DNA of 64,000 nucleotides, taken from positions 62,001-126,000 of the forward strand of contig NZ_BOPF01000004.1 of NCBI RefSeq assembly GCF_016863615.1, read 5' to 3'. Below, piece after piece: positions 52,251 to 61,091 of this stretch (position 1 is the stretch's first letter; every line of letters begins with the position of its first letter). The notes beneath the pieces are model-generated. The model saw only the letters and a list, made by a program, of their open reading frames with translations, ran no database searches and was not told where the DNA came from. Both the position numbers and the translations under genes were made by a program. This DNA is from Virgisporangium aliadipatigenens (GTDB lineage Bacteria; Actinomycetota; Actinomycetes; Mycobacteriales; Micromonosporaceae).

Positions 52251-53348
52251 TCAGCCTCCGCTGCGGGTCAGTGCACGCTGGAGGTCGGCCTGTTCGCGGA
52301 GGGTCTCGGCACGCTGGGTAGCCGCGTAGATCAGCGCGTCGGCGATGTCCGGCGAGGCGCGTTCGGCGGCGGCGGTCGACTGGAGTTCCTCGCGCATGCG
52401 CTGGCGCCGGATGCCCTTGGCGACGTCGAGCATGCTGACCGGGGAGACCACCTTGGCGATCGCCGGGATCAGGTCCACCATGATCAGCACGATCTCCAGC
52501 AGGTGGTACAGCTGTCGGGCCTCGCCGTCGCGGTCCAGCACCTTGGACAGGGCCGCCCGGCGGGCGAAGATGCCGTCGTTGCGCTCGCTGGACTCGGTGA
52601 CGTTCGCGACCCGGTTGGCGAGCTGCTCGTCGATCCGCGCGATCTGGGCGTCGATGTCGGGCACCCGCTGGTTGACGGCGGCGAGGGCGAGGTCGCGGGC
52701 GTTGCGGGCCGCGTCCAGTTCGGCCCCCTTGCGCGCCGCGACCGGGCCGCAGCCCTTCGAGAGGGAACCGCCCATTCCGGAGCATTCCTCGTCGAACGAC
52801 TTCTGCAGCGGGTCGATCCGCGCGACGGCCGCCTCGTAGCGGCTCACCAGCCCGTCGCGTTCGGCGACCAGTTCCTCGCGCTGGCGGGCCAGGTCGGACT
52901 GGTTGCGCACCTGTGCCGACAGCTCCGACGTGGCGGCCACCCGGTCCAGGTCCAGCTGCTGGTCGATCTCCTTGCCGGCGACGCCGAGCATGGCGAACCA
53001 CGCCACCAGCAGCCCCAACGGCACCGCGATCGCCATCCGGGGCAGCAGCAACAGCAGCCGGTGTCCCGGCCCCGGTCGGGAGATCGGGGTGGAGACCAGC
53101 CAGCGGTCGATGTGGAAGATGCCGAAGCCCCAGAGCAGCGCCACGCCGACGGCCACCTCGGTGGGCGCGTTCGTCGCGATGTGCACGGCCCAGAGCACGG
53201 CGGCGGCGGACATGGCGGTGGTGAAGAGGACGAGCGCGCCGAACGTGCGGTAGCGCGACGCCTCCCCGTACTGGATCGCCTCGGTCGGGTCCACCCCGGA
53301 CGCGCGCAGCATGGGGGAGAAGCCGACTCGGTTACTGGTTCCCGCCAT
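52251..53348 (-). CDS. DUF4407 membrane protein
   Basis: 365 residues. Membrane helices near residues 37-60, 65-80 (ALLWGFGIFHIDRWLVS) and 100-125, a long coiled coil (about 135-270, for example LARQREELVAERDGLVSRYE), then a last helix (LLEIVLIMVDLIPAIAKVV). The HxDRW pattern and layout fit DUF4407. Role unknown. Divergent from the LLM/hemerythrin fusion. Confidence 0.8.
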   Translation of the reverse strand: MAGTSNRVGFSPMLRASGVDPTEAIQYGEASRYRTFGALVLFTTAMSAAAVLWAVHIATNAPTEVAVGVALLWGFGIFHIDRWLVSTPISRPGPGHRLLLLLPRMAIAVPLGLLVAWFAMLGVAGKEIDQQLDLDRVAATSELSAQVRNQSDLARQREELVAERDGLVSRYEAAVARIDPLQKSFDEECSGMGGSLSKGCGPVAARKGAELDAARNARDLALAAVNQRVPDIDAQIARIDEQLANRVANVTESSERNDGIFARRAALSKVLDRDGEARQLYHLLEIVLIMVDLIPAIAKVVSPVSMLDVAKGIRRQRMREELQSTAAAERASPDIADALIYAATQRAETLREQADLQRALTRSGG

Positions 53349-53426
53349 CCGCTCAATCTTCCGGACATTTCCGCCTTCGTGAGGCCTGTTCGCGGATACG
53401 GGACCTTCGCGTGGAAGTCTTGGGCG

Positions 53427-54947
53427 GTGAACGACTACGGCCACGACCTGCTCTTCGGGACCTTTGTCACACCCGTAGCGGGCGATCACGAGCGGGTTGT
53501 CGCGCTCGCCCAGCACTCCGAACGCGCCGGTCTCGACCTCGTGACCTTCCAGGATCACCCCTACCAGGCCGGATTCCTCGACACCTGGACGCTGCTCTCC
53601 TTCGTGGCGGCCGCGACGACCGACATCCGCCTCAGCACGAACGTGCTCAACCTGCCGCTGCGGCAGCCGATCGTGATCGCCCGCAGCGTGGCCAGCCTCG
53701 ACCTGCTCAGCGGCGGCCGGATCGAACTGGGCCTGGGCGCCGGGTCGTTCTGGGACGCGATCGAGGCCAACGGCGGCCGGCGGCTCAGCCCGGGGGAGTC
53801 CGTCGACGCGCTGGAGGAGGCGATCCGGATCATCCGCGACGTCTGGACCGTGGAGACCCGCGGCGGCGTGCGCGTGCCCGGCACGTTCTACAGGGTGAAC
53901 GGCGCGAAGCGCGGCCCGGCACCGGCGCATCCCGTGGCGATCTGGCTCGGCGCGTACAAGCCGCGGATGCTGCACCTCGTCGGCCGGGTCGCCGACGGGT
54001 GGCTGCCCAGCCTGTCGTACCTGCCCAAGGGCGGCGAGGAACTGGCCGAGCTGAACGCCGTCATCGACGAGGCCGCCACGCAGGCCGGCCGGGAGCCGCG
54101 TGCCGTGCGCCGCCTGCTGAACATCGGCCCCGACGACGCCACCGTCGAGCGCCTCACCGCGCTGGCCCTGGAGCACGGCGTCTCGGCGTTCATCCTCAGC
54201 GGCGACGATCCGGCCGCGATCACCCGGTTCGGCCAGGAAATTGCACCGAAGGTGCGGGAGAACGTGGACGCGGCCCGTAACGGGAGCGCGGCCCCGGTCC
54301 CGGCACCCACGCCGGAGGCCCCGCGCGAACTGCCCAAAGGGCTCGGCGTCACCCCGACCCCGGACGACGGCACCCGGCTCACCGATCACGGGCTGTGGGA
54401 CGAGGCGGCCCGCCCGCAGGCGCCCGCGGCCCCGGAGGGGCACACCTATCCGGCCCGCGCCAAGGCGGTCGGCCAGCACCTGGTGGACGTGCACGACCAT
54501 CTCCGCCAGGAACTGGCGCAGGTCCGCGACGTGCTCCGCCAGGTCGAACAGGGCACCATGTCCGTCGGCCGGGCCCGCGGCGCGCTCCAGGAGCTGACCC
54601 TGCGCCAGAACAACTGGACGCTCGGCGCCTTCTGCGCCTCCTACTGCACGATGCTGACCCAGCACCACAGCCTGGAGGACAGCGGCATCTTCCCGCACCT
54701 GAAGCGCGCCGACCCCGGCCTCGCGCCGGTGATCGACCGGCTGGAGGAGGAGCACGTGGTGATCCACCACGTCGTGGAGAACGTCGACCGGCAGCTGGTC
54801 GAGCTGGTCCGCAACCCGGGCGATCTCACCGGGCTGCGGCGCGCCGTCGACACGCTCACGGACACGCTGCTGTCCCACCTCTCCTACGAGGAGCGCAATC
54901 TGGTGGAGCCGTTGGCGCGGCTGGGCTTCTACCCCGGCCAGGTGTGA
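53427..54947 (+). CDS. Luciferase-like flavin/F420 monooxygenase fused to a hemerythrin domain
   Basis: 506 residues from GTG 53427. Residues 1-280 form an LLM-class barrel (TFQDHPYQAGFLDTW, STNVLNLPLRQP, GRIELGLGAGSFW). After a Pro/Ala linker (about 290-340), residues 345-506 hold a four-helix hemerythrin with ligands in LVDVHDHLRQE, QHHSLEDSGIFPH, EEEHVVIHHVV and LSYEERNL. The C-terminal di-iron domain could sense or supply O2 for the oxidoreductase. Substrate unknown. Confidence 0.86.
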   Translation: MNDYGHDLLFGTFVTPVAGDHERVVALAQHSERAGLDLVTFQDHPYQAGFLDTWTLLSFVAAATTDIRLSTNVLNLPLRQPIVIARSVASLDLLSGGRIELGLGAGSFWDAIEANGGRRLSPGESVDALEEAIRIIRDVWTVETRGGVRVPGTFYRVNGAKRGPAPAHPVAIWLGAYKPRMLHLVGRVADGWLPSLSYLPKGGEELAELNAVIDEAATQAGREPRAVRRLLNIGPDDATVERLTALALEHGVSAFILSGDDPAAITRFGQEIAPKVRENVDAARNGSAAPVPAPTPEAPRELPKGLGVTPTPDDGTRLTDHGLWDEAARPQAPAAPEGHTYPARAKAVGQHLVDVHDHLRQELAQVRDVLRQVEQGTMSVGRARGALQELTLRQNNWTLGAFCASYCTMLTQHHSLEDSGIFPHLKRADPGLAPVIDRLEEEHVVIHHVVENVDRQLVELVRNPGDLTGLRRAVDTLTDTLLSHLSYEERNLVEPLARLGFYPGQV

Positions 54948-54977
54948 GAACGGGCGATCAGGGGTAGCTCCCCGCAC

Positions 54978-56012
54978 ATGGCCGCAGACGTCCTCGTGGT
55001 CGTCGGCGCGTCGGCCGGCGGCATCGAAGCAATCCAATCGCTGGTGGCCGGCCTACCCGTCGACCTCCCGGCGGCCGTGCTGGTGGTGCTGCACGTGCCG
55101 CGTTCGGGGCCGAGCGCGTTGCCGCACATCCTGAACCGCTCCGGACCGCTGCCGGCCCGGCATGCGCTCGACGGCGAACCGCTGCTCCCCGGCCGGATCT
55201 ACGTGGCGCCGCCGGACCGGCACCTGCTCGCCGTCGAGGGGCACGCCCGGCTCACCCGCGGCCCCGCCGAGAACGGCCACCGCCCCGCCGTCGACCCGCT
55301 GTTCCGCTCGGTGGCGTTCGACCGGGGGGCCGGCACCGTGGCGGTGGTGCTGTCCGGCTCCCGGGACGACGGGACGGCCGGCGCCGTCGTGCTGGCCGAG
55401 GCCGGCGGGACCGTGATCGTGCAGGACCCGGAGGAGGCGCTGCACCCGTCGATGCCCCGCAGCGTGATCGGGCACGTTCCCGACGCGCTGGTGCACACCG
55501 CGGCGGAACTGCCCTCGGCCGTCGTCTCGGCCGTGCGGCTCGCCGCAAAGAGGTGCGCCGCTGCGGAGTTCGCCGCCGGGAAGGCCGATCCGTTCCCGGC
55601 CGACGACGCGCTCGCGATGGAGACCGCGATCGCCGAACTCCAGGACATGACCAGTGCCGAGCTGCCGGGTACCCCGGCCGGGTTCGCCTGTCCGACCTGT
55701 CACGGCGGGCTGTTCGAACTGGCCGGGGAGCCGTCGCCGCGGTACCGCTGCTGGGTGGGGCACGCCTGGTCGCCGCAGAGCCTGCTGGACGAGCTGGGCG
55801 CCGCGTTCGAGGGCGCGCTGTGGATGGCCCTGCGCAGCCTGGAGGAGAAGGCCGCGCTGGCCCGCCGCATGAGCGACAACGCGAAGGAACGCGGCTTCAC
55901 GGGTGCGGCCGCCCGCTATGTCGAAAAGGGCGAGGACGCCGAGAACGCCGGCGCCTTGATCAGGGAATTGATTCGACGAATGGATGCCCCGGCCGGGGAG
56001 GGAACGCGGTAA
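54978..56012 (+). CDS. CheB-type methylesterase without receiver domain
   Basis: 344 residues. Catalytic Ser12 in VVGASAGGIEAI, His39 in LHVPRSG, and Asp in SGSRDDGTAGAV. There is no N-terminal response-regulator domain, so activity is not controlled by CheA phosphotransfer in the usual way. The C-terminal 130 residues contain a zinc-ribbon-like FACPTCHGG...YRCWVGHAWSP and a helical tail. It lies 30 bp before the CheR gene, a usual pair for alternative chemosensory systems. Confidence 0.9.
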   Translation: MAADVLVVVGASAGGIEAIQSLVAGLPVDLPAAVLVVLHVPRSGPSALPHILNRSGPLPARHALDGEPLLPGRIYVAPPDRHLLAVEGHARLTRGPAENGHRPAVDPLFRSVAFDRGAGTVAVVLSGSRDDGTAGAVVLAEAGGTVIVQDPEEALHPSMPRSVIGHVPDALVHTAAELPSAVVSAVRLAAKRCAAAEFAAGKADPFPADDALAMETAIAELQDMTSAELPGTPAGFACPTCHGGLFELAGEPSPRYRCWVGHAWSPQSLLDELGAAFEGALWMALRSLEEKAALARRMSDNAKERGFTGAAARYVEKGEDAENAGALIRELIRRMDAPAGEGTR

Positions 56013-56042
56013 CCCGACCGCGGGACGGTAGGTTTTCTCAGC

Positions 56043-57449
56043 GTGACGCAGCCTGACCCGCAGTTCGAGGCGCTCCTTGTCTATCTGAAGGAGGAGCGCG
56101 GTTTCGACTTCACCGGGTACAAGCGCTCCAGCCTGATGCGGCGCGTCGGTCGCCGGATGAGCCAGATCCACGTGCCGGACTACGCCGAGTACCTGGATTA
56201 CCTGCAGGTTCACCCGGAGGAGTTCACGGCGCTCTTCAACACCATCCTGATCAATGTGACCGGCTTCTTCCGGGACGCGGAGGCCTGGGATCATCTGCGC
56301 ACGGACGTGCTGCCGTCGATGCTGGCCGGCAAGGGGCCGGACGCGCCGCTGCGGGTGTGGAGCGCCGGCTGCGCCTCGGGCGAGGAGGCCTACAGCCTCG
56401 CGATCCTGTTGGCGGAGGCGCTCGGCCCGGACCAGTTCCGCACCCGGGTGAAGATCTACGCGACGGACGTCGACGACGAGGGGCTGACCCAGGCCCGGCA
56501 CGCCTCCTACGACGATCGCGAGGTCCAGGGGCTGCCGCCGGAGCTGTTGGAGCGCTACTTCGAGCCGGGCGGCAACCGGTACACGTTCCGCAAGGACCTG
56601 CGCCGGTCGGTCATCTTCGGCCGCAACGACCTGGTCCAGGACGCGCCGATATCGCGGATAGACCTGCTGGTGTGCCGCAACGCGTTGATGTATTTCAACG
56701 CCGAGACGCAGTCCCGCATCCTGACCCGGTTCCACTTCGCCCTCGCCGGCGGCGGCATACTTTTCCTCGGCAAGGCCGAGATGCTACTCAGTCACGCCAA
56801 CCTGTTCACGCCCATCGATCTCAAGCGGCGGCTGTTCCGCAAGGTCGCGCCGTCGCACGTCGGTAACGGGACCCAGTTCACGGAAATGCCGCAGCCCGCG
56901 CCACGCAACCAGGTCGTCGGCCTCGACCGGCTGCGCACCGAGGCGTTCTCCGCCAGCCCGGTCGCGCAGGTGGTGGTCACCGCCGACGGGCTGGTCGCGC
57001 TTTCCAACCGGCAGGCCGAAACGCTGTTCGGGGTGTCGCCGCGCGAGGTGGGTCGGCCGTTCCGCGACCTCGACATGTCCTACCGGCCGGTCGAGCTGCG
57101 CGGTCTGATCGAGCAGGCCCAGGTCGAACGGCGAATGATCCGCGTGCCGGACGTGGAGTACCAGCGTTCGCCCGGCGACAAGGTGCACCTCGAGGTGCAG
57201 ATCAACCCGCTCGTGGACACCGACGCGCGGCTGCTCGGCGTCTCGCTGATCTTCCTGGACGTGACGGCTGCCCAGCACCTGCACGAGGAGCTGGAGCACG
57301 CCAACCGCCAGCTGGAGACCGCCTACGAGGAGCTGCAGTCCACCAACGAGGAACTGGAGACCACCACGAGGAGCTCCAGTCGACCGTGGAGGAGCTGGAG
57401 ACCACCAACGAGGAGCTGCAGTCCACCAACGAGGAACTGGAGACGATGA
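56043..57449 (+). CDS. CheR methyltransferase with PAS and coiled coil, cut short by a frameshift
   Basis: 468 residues as read. The N-terminal CheR helices and SAM domain (RVWSAGCASGEEAYSLAILL, RNALMYFNAETQ) are followed by a PAS-like domain (about 300-410) and the start of an NEEL coiled coil. At about 57366 one base is missing relative to the repeat pattern (ACCACCACGAG where ACCACCAACGAG is expected). The frame then shifts into a meaningless tail (TTRSSSRPWRSW). The natural continuation is the next feature. Either a real mutation, a sequencing error in a repeat, or slippage-based switching. Confidence 0.88.
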   Translation: MTQPDPQFEALLVYLKEERGFDFTGYKRSSLMRRVGRRMSQIHVPDYAEYLDYLQVHPEEFTALFNTILINVTGFFRDAEAWDHLRTDVLPSMLAGKGPDAPLRVWSAGCASGEEAYSLAILLAEALGPDQFRTRVKIYATDVDDEGLTQARHASYDDREVQGLPPELLERYFEPGGNRYTFRKDLRRSVIFGRNDLVQDAPISRIDLLVCRNALMYFNAETQSRILTRFHFALAGGGILFLGKAEMLLSHANLFTPIDLKRRLFRKVAPSHVGNGTQFTEMPQPAPRNQVVGLDRLRTEAFSASPVAQVVVTADGLVALSNRQAETLFGVSPREVGRPFRDLDMSYRPVELRGLIEQAQVERRMIRVPDVEYQRSPGDKVHLEVQINPLVDTDARLLGVSLIFLDVTAAQHLHEELEHANRQLETAYEELQSTNEELETTTRSSSRPWRSWRPPTRSCSPPTRNWRR

Positions 57450-57500
57450 ACGAGGAGCTCCAGTCCACCAACGACGAGCTCCAGTCGATCAACGACGAAC
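57320..57500 (+). repeat. Coiled-coil coding repeat with slippage site
   Basis: Series of 21-bp units encoding (x)ELETTN-E-ELQST. Several copies are identical at DNA level, so single-base or unit-length changes are likely here. Confidence 0.75.
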
Positions 57501-57946
57501 TGCGCGAGCGCACCAGCGACCTCGACGACGCGAACGCGTTCCTGGAGGCGATCCTCACCAGCCTGCGCGCCGGGGTGGCCGTGATCAACCACGACATGCA
57601 GGTGCGCGTCTGGAACCGCCGCGCCGAGGACCTGTGGGGCCTGCGCCAGGAGGAGGCCGTCGGCCAGCACTTCCTCAACCTGGACATCGGCCTGCCGACG
57701 GACCGGCTCCGCCCGCTGATCCGCGGCGTGTTCTCCGGCACCGACGGCCCGCAGGAGCAGCGCCTCAACGCCGTGAACCGGCGCGGCCGCGCCATCGAGG
57801 TGCAGGTGGTCTGCACGCCGCTGGCCGGCGAGGGCGGCATGGTGACCGGGGTGATCCTGGTGATGGACGCGATCGGCGAGGACGGCGCGAACGGACCGGT
57901 CAGCAGCCCGTCAGACCATCGCGAAGCCGCCGAAGAGCACCGGTGA
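57386..57946 (+). CDS. Continuation of the CheR protein: NEEL coiled coil and second PAS domain
   Basis: 186 residues in the other frame. Repeats of (T/S)TNEELQSTNEELET units are followed by a PAS domain (ILTSLRAGVAVINHDMQVRV, WGLRQEEAVGQHF). In undamaged relatives CheR, PAS, coiled coil and PAS form one chain. A GTG at 57386 could restart translation, but this is probably the severed C-terminus. Its last 47 bases overlap the opposite-strand sigma gene. Confidence 0.8.
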   Translation: MEELETTNEELQSTNEELETMNEELQSTNDELQSINDELRERTSDLDDANAFLEAILTSLRAGVAVINHDMQVRVWNRRAEDLWGLRQEEAVGQHFLNLDIGLPTDRLRPLIRGVFSGTDGPQEQRLNAVNRRGRAIEVQVVCTPLAGEGGMVTGVILVMDAIGEDGANGPVSSPSDHREAAEEHR

Positions 57947-58982
57947 GCAGCCGGGACACGTGCATCTGGGAGATGCCCACCTCCTCGGCGATCTGCGCCT
58001 GGGTGCGGTTGCCGTAGAAGCGCAGCGCGAGGATCCGCTGCTCGCGGCTGGGTAGCCGGCCGAGCAGCCCGCGCAGGCTCTCCCGGTTTTCCACCAGCTC
58101 GAACCCGTCGTCGATGCCGCCTACGAGGTCACCGAGCACCAGCTCCCCGTCGCCCTCGCCACCCACCGGCGCCGACAGCGAACCCGGCCGGTACACCTGG
58201 GCGGCGTCGAGCGCGGCGGCGACCTCCTCGCGGGTCAGCCGCAGCTGCTCGGCGATCTCGCTGATCGTCGGGGCCCGACCGAGCCGCTGCGCCAGGACGT
58301 CCCGGGCGCCGGCCAGCTCCATCCCGATCTCCTGCATGCGGCGCGGCACCCGCAGCATCCAGCCCTTGTCGCGGAAGTGTCGCTTGATCTCGCCCACGAT
58401 CGTCGGCACCGCGTACGCCCGGAACCCGGAGCCGTGCTCGGGGTCGAAGCCGTTGACCGCCTTGAGCAGGCCGACCATCGCCACCTGGATCAGGTCGTCG
58501 ACGGACTCGCCGCGGCCGCGGTAGGAGCGCGCGAGCGCCGACGCCAGCTCGTACGACGCGGCGACCGCCATCTCGCGCAGCGTGTCGCGGTACTGCTCGT
58601 CGGCGCGCGCCCGGGCCCGCAGCAGCGTGTCGGAGGTGCAGTCCTCGCCGTCGGTGTGCGGCACGGGGGTGTCGTCGTCGCACAGCTTGTCGGCGCCGGA
58701 GATCTCGAGAACGCGCAGGACGCGGCCCTGCGCGGAACGCAACCGGACATCGTGCCCGTGTTTGCGCGCCCGCCGGTGGGTAGATACCAGGACACCGACG
58801 CTGTGCCCGTCCAGCAGGGGCACATCGGCGAGGTCGATCACTACCGAGGTGAAATGCGGGGTCAATTCGTGGAGCGCGGCGCGCAGGAGCGGAACGGTGG
58901 CGAGGTCCACCACCCCGTCCACATCGACCACCGCCAGGGAATCCCAGCGGTGGACCCGCAACATGAACGAGGGGAAGGTCAT
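57900..58982 (-). CDS. STAS domain fused to a SigB/SigF-type sigma factor
   Basis: 360 residues from ATG 58982; a GTG at 59009 is possible. Residues 1-100 form a STAS domain (VVIDLADVPLLDGHSVGVLV). From about 130 the chain is a full sigma factor: region 2 DDLIQVAMVGLLKAVNGFD and EIKRHFRDKGWMLRVPRRM, region 3 APTISEIAEQLRLTREEV, region 4 LPSREQRILALRFYGNRTQ and EEVGISQMHVSRLL. In known partner switches the STAS antagonist is a separate protein, so a covalent antagonist-sigma pair is unusual. Confidence 0.88.
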   Translation of the reverse strand: MTFPSFMLRVHRWDSLAVVDVDGVVDLATVPLLRAALHELTPHFTSVVIDLADVPLLDGHSVGVLVSTHRRARKHGHDVRLRSAQGRVLRVLEISGADKLCDDDTPVPHTDGEDCTSDTLLRARARADEQYRDTLREMAVAASYELASALARSYRGRGESVDDLIQVAMVGLLKAVNGFDPEHGSGFRAYAVPTIVGEIKRHFRDKGWMLRVPRRMQEIGMELAGARDVLAQRLGRAPTISEIAEQLRLTREEVAAALDAAQVYRPGSLSAPVGGEGDGELVLGDLVGGIDDGFELVENRESLRGLLGRLPSREQRILALRFYGNRTQAQIAEEVGISQMHVSRLLTGALRRLRDGLTGC

Positions 58983-59099
58983 AACCTCGGTCGTGCCCCA
59001 CAGGACCACGGTCTAACCTTAGTGCGTCGAAAGTCCGCGTACAGTGGAACGCTACCGAGAATCAACCGGGTTCGGTCCCACGCGCTGGACGGTGACGAC

Positions 59100-59834
59100 G
59101 TGCTCAGCTGCGCAATCGACGCATCGGCGCCGATCGCCGTGGTCAGCCTCTCGGGTGCGCTCAGCATGTCCAGCTCCGTCGATGCGCGTTCGGTCCTGCA
59201 CAAGGCGTTGGCGGCCCACCCGACAGCGGTTCTGGTCGATGTCGACGGGCTCACGGTCGATGAGGACATCGCGCTGACGGTGCTGAGCACGTTCGGGCGG
59301 GTGGCCGCGGAGTGGCCGGGCTGCCCCGTCGTGATCAGTGGCTCGTCCCGTACTGTGCGGCGTGATCTCGAGCGGATGGGTATCAACCGGGTCGTTCCGC
59401 TGTACGACGACCGCGCCGAGGCGGAGGCGGCGCTCGGCGACCTGCGGACACCGCGCCGGTTTCGTTCGATGATCGCCGCCACCCCGGCGGCCACGGCCAC
59501 CGCGCGCGACGTGGTGCGCCGCGCCTGCACCGACGCCGGCCTGCCGGCCCTCGCCGACGACGCCGAGCTGATCGTCACCGAGCTGGTCGGCAACGTGATC
59601 CGCCACGTGGGCGGCACGATGGAGCTGATGGTCAGCGCCCGGGAGCGGTTCCTGCACCTCGCTGTGCGCGACGGGAGCCCGGTCAAGCCCAAGCGGGTTC
59701 TTCCCGACCCGGAGACGGGTGAGGGTGGTCGCGGGCTCCTGCTGGTCGACGCGGTCGCCTCCGGCTGGGGCACGTCCGAGATCTCCGACGGCAAGGTGGT
59801 CTGGGCGACGCTGCGCATTCACCGGCACGGGTGA
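59100..59834 (+). CDS. STAS domain fused to an anti-sigma HATPase (RsbW-like)
   Basis: 244 residues from GTG 59100. The N-terminal STAS-like domain (VLVDVDGLTVDEDIALTVL) has Asp/Glu where the phosphorylated Ser/Thr is usual. The C-terminal GHKL ATPase has N-box ELIVTELVGNVIRHVGG, G1 VRDGSPVKP and G2 GEGGRGLLLVDAVA. It is divergent, 117 bp away from the STAS-sigma fusion, and likely binds it. A fixed acidic residue could mimic permanent phosphorylation (inference). Confidence 0.85.
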   Translation: MLSCAIDASAPIAVVSLSGALSMSSSVDARSVLHKALAAHPTAVLVDVDGLTVDEDIALTVLSTFGRVAAEWPGCPVVISGSSRTVRRDLERMGINRVVPLYDDRAEAEAALGDLRTPRRFRSMIAATPAATATARDVVRRACTDAGLPALADDAELIVTELVGNVIRHVGGTMELMVSARERFLHLAVRDGSPVKPKRVLPDPETGEGGRGLLLVDAVASGWGTSEISDGKVVWATLRIHRHG

Positions 59835-59888
59835 GTCCGTTACGTGGCGGCAAGCATCCATTAAGCCGCCGCTCGTAGTTTGCCGTTC

Positions 59889-61091
59889 ATGACCGACTCC
59901 ACGCGTCGCCGGCTCGGCTCAGGCCTGCTGGCGCTCGCTCTTGCCGCCGGGCTCGCCGCACTGCCGGCCTCCGCCGCGTCCGCGGGACGCCCCGCGGGAC
60001 CCGCCACGCTCACCGGCTTCGCCGCGCTGCCCGCCGAGACGTTCCTGCCGGGGAGTGAACCCTCCGGCGCGCTGCTCGGCACCGCTCCCGTCAACGGGAT
60101 CACGCCGCCGTTCGCGGACCAGCCGGTGCAGGGTTTCAGCGGCGTGCTGCGCAACGGCGACGGCACCTACGACGTGCTCTCCGACAACGGGTACGGCAAC
60201 AAGGCCAACAGCGCCGACTTCCTGCTGCGCATCCAGCGCATCGCGCCGGACACCCGCACCGGCGCCGTCGACGTCGTCGGCGGCATCCACCTGACCGACC
60301 CGAAGAGGTACGTGCCGTTCCCGCTGACCCGGCCGGACCGGGTGCTGACCGGCGCCGACTTCGACGTCGAGTCGATCGTGCGCGCCGGCGACGGCACCTA
60401 CTGGATCGGCGACGAGTTCGGGCCGTGGCTGCTGCACTTCGACCGGGGCGGCCGGCTGCTGTCGGCGCCGGTGCCGCTGCCGGACGTGCGCGCCCCGGAG
60501 AACGCGGCCGGCAACCCGAACCTGCCCAGCAGCAAGGGGTTCGAGGGGATGGCGCTCGCGCCGGACAAGCAGAAGCTGTACCCGCTGCTCGAGGGAACCG
60601 TCGCCGGTGACGAGGCGGGTGTGCTGCGGCTCAACGAGTTCGACCTGCGGGCGGGGCGCTACACCGAGCGCCGCTGGAAGTACCGGCTCGACGCGCCCGC
60701 GAACGCCATCGGCGACGCGATCTCGATCGACAACGACCGCCTGCTCATCATCGAACGCGACGGCGGCCAGGGCGACACGGCGTTCACGAAGAAGCTCTTC
60801 ATCGCCGACAAGCGCGACCGGGACCGGGACGGCTACCTGGACAAGACGCTCGCCGCCGACCTGCTGAACCTCGCCGACCCGAAGAACCTCGGCGGCTTCG
60901 GGCCGGTGTTCCGCTTCCCGTTCCAGACGATCGAGGACGTGGTGATCCTCGACGACCGCACGGTCGCGGTGCTGAACGACAACAACTTCCCGTTCTCCAC
61001 CGGCCGCACCGCGGGGAAGCCCGACAACAACGAGTACATCGAGATCCGGCTGCCGGAGAAGCTCAGGGCCGACCGGCGGGTCCTTCCCTAG
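59889..61091 (+). CDS. Secreted phytase-like esterase
   Basis: 400 residues. Signal peptide (GLLALALAAGLAALPASAASA) and the esterase-like/phytase-like fold: VQGFSGVLRNGDGTYDVLSDNGYG, DFDVESIVRAGDGTYWIGDEFG, SKGFEGMALAPDKQKLYPLLEG, and LNDNNFPFS near the end, the acidic pattern of calcium-binding phytase-like beta propellers. Likely hydrolyses phosphate or other esters outside the cell. Convergent 4-bp overlap with the glycosyltransferase. Confidence 0.85.
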   Translation: MTDSTRRRLGSGLLALALAAGLAALPASAASAGRPAGPATLTGFAALPAETFLPGSEPSGALLGTAPVNGITPPFADQPVQGFSGVLRNGDGTYDVLSDNGYGNKANSADFLLRIQRIAPDTRTGAVDVVGGIHLTDPKRYVPFPLTRPDRVLTGADFDVESIVRAGDGTYWIGDEFGPWLLHFDRGGRLLSAPVPLPDVRAPENAAGNPNLPSSKGFEGMALAPDKQKLYPLLEGTVAGDEAGVLRLNEFDLRAGRYTERRWKYRLDAPANAIGDAISIDNDRLLIIERDGGQGDTAFTKKLFIADKRDRDRDGYLDKTLAADLLNLADPKNLGGFGPVFRFPFQTIEDVVILDDRTVAVLNDNNFPFSTGRTAGKPDNNEYIEIRLPEKLRADRRVLP

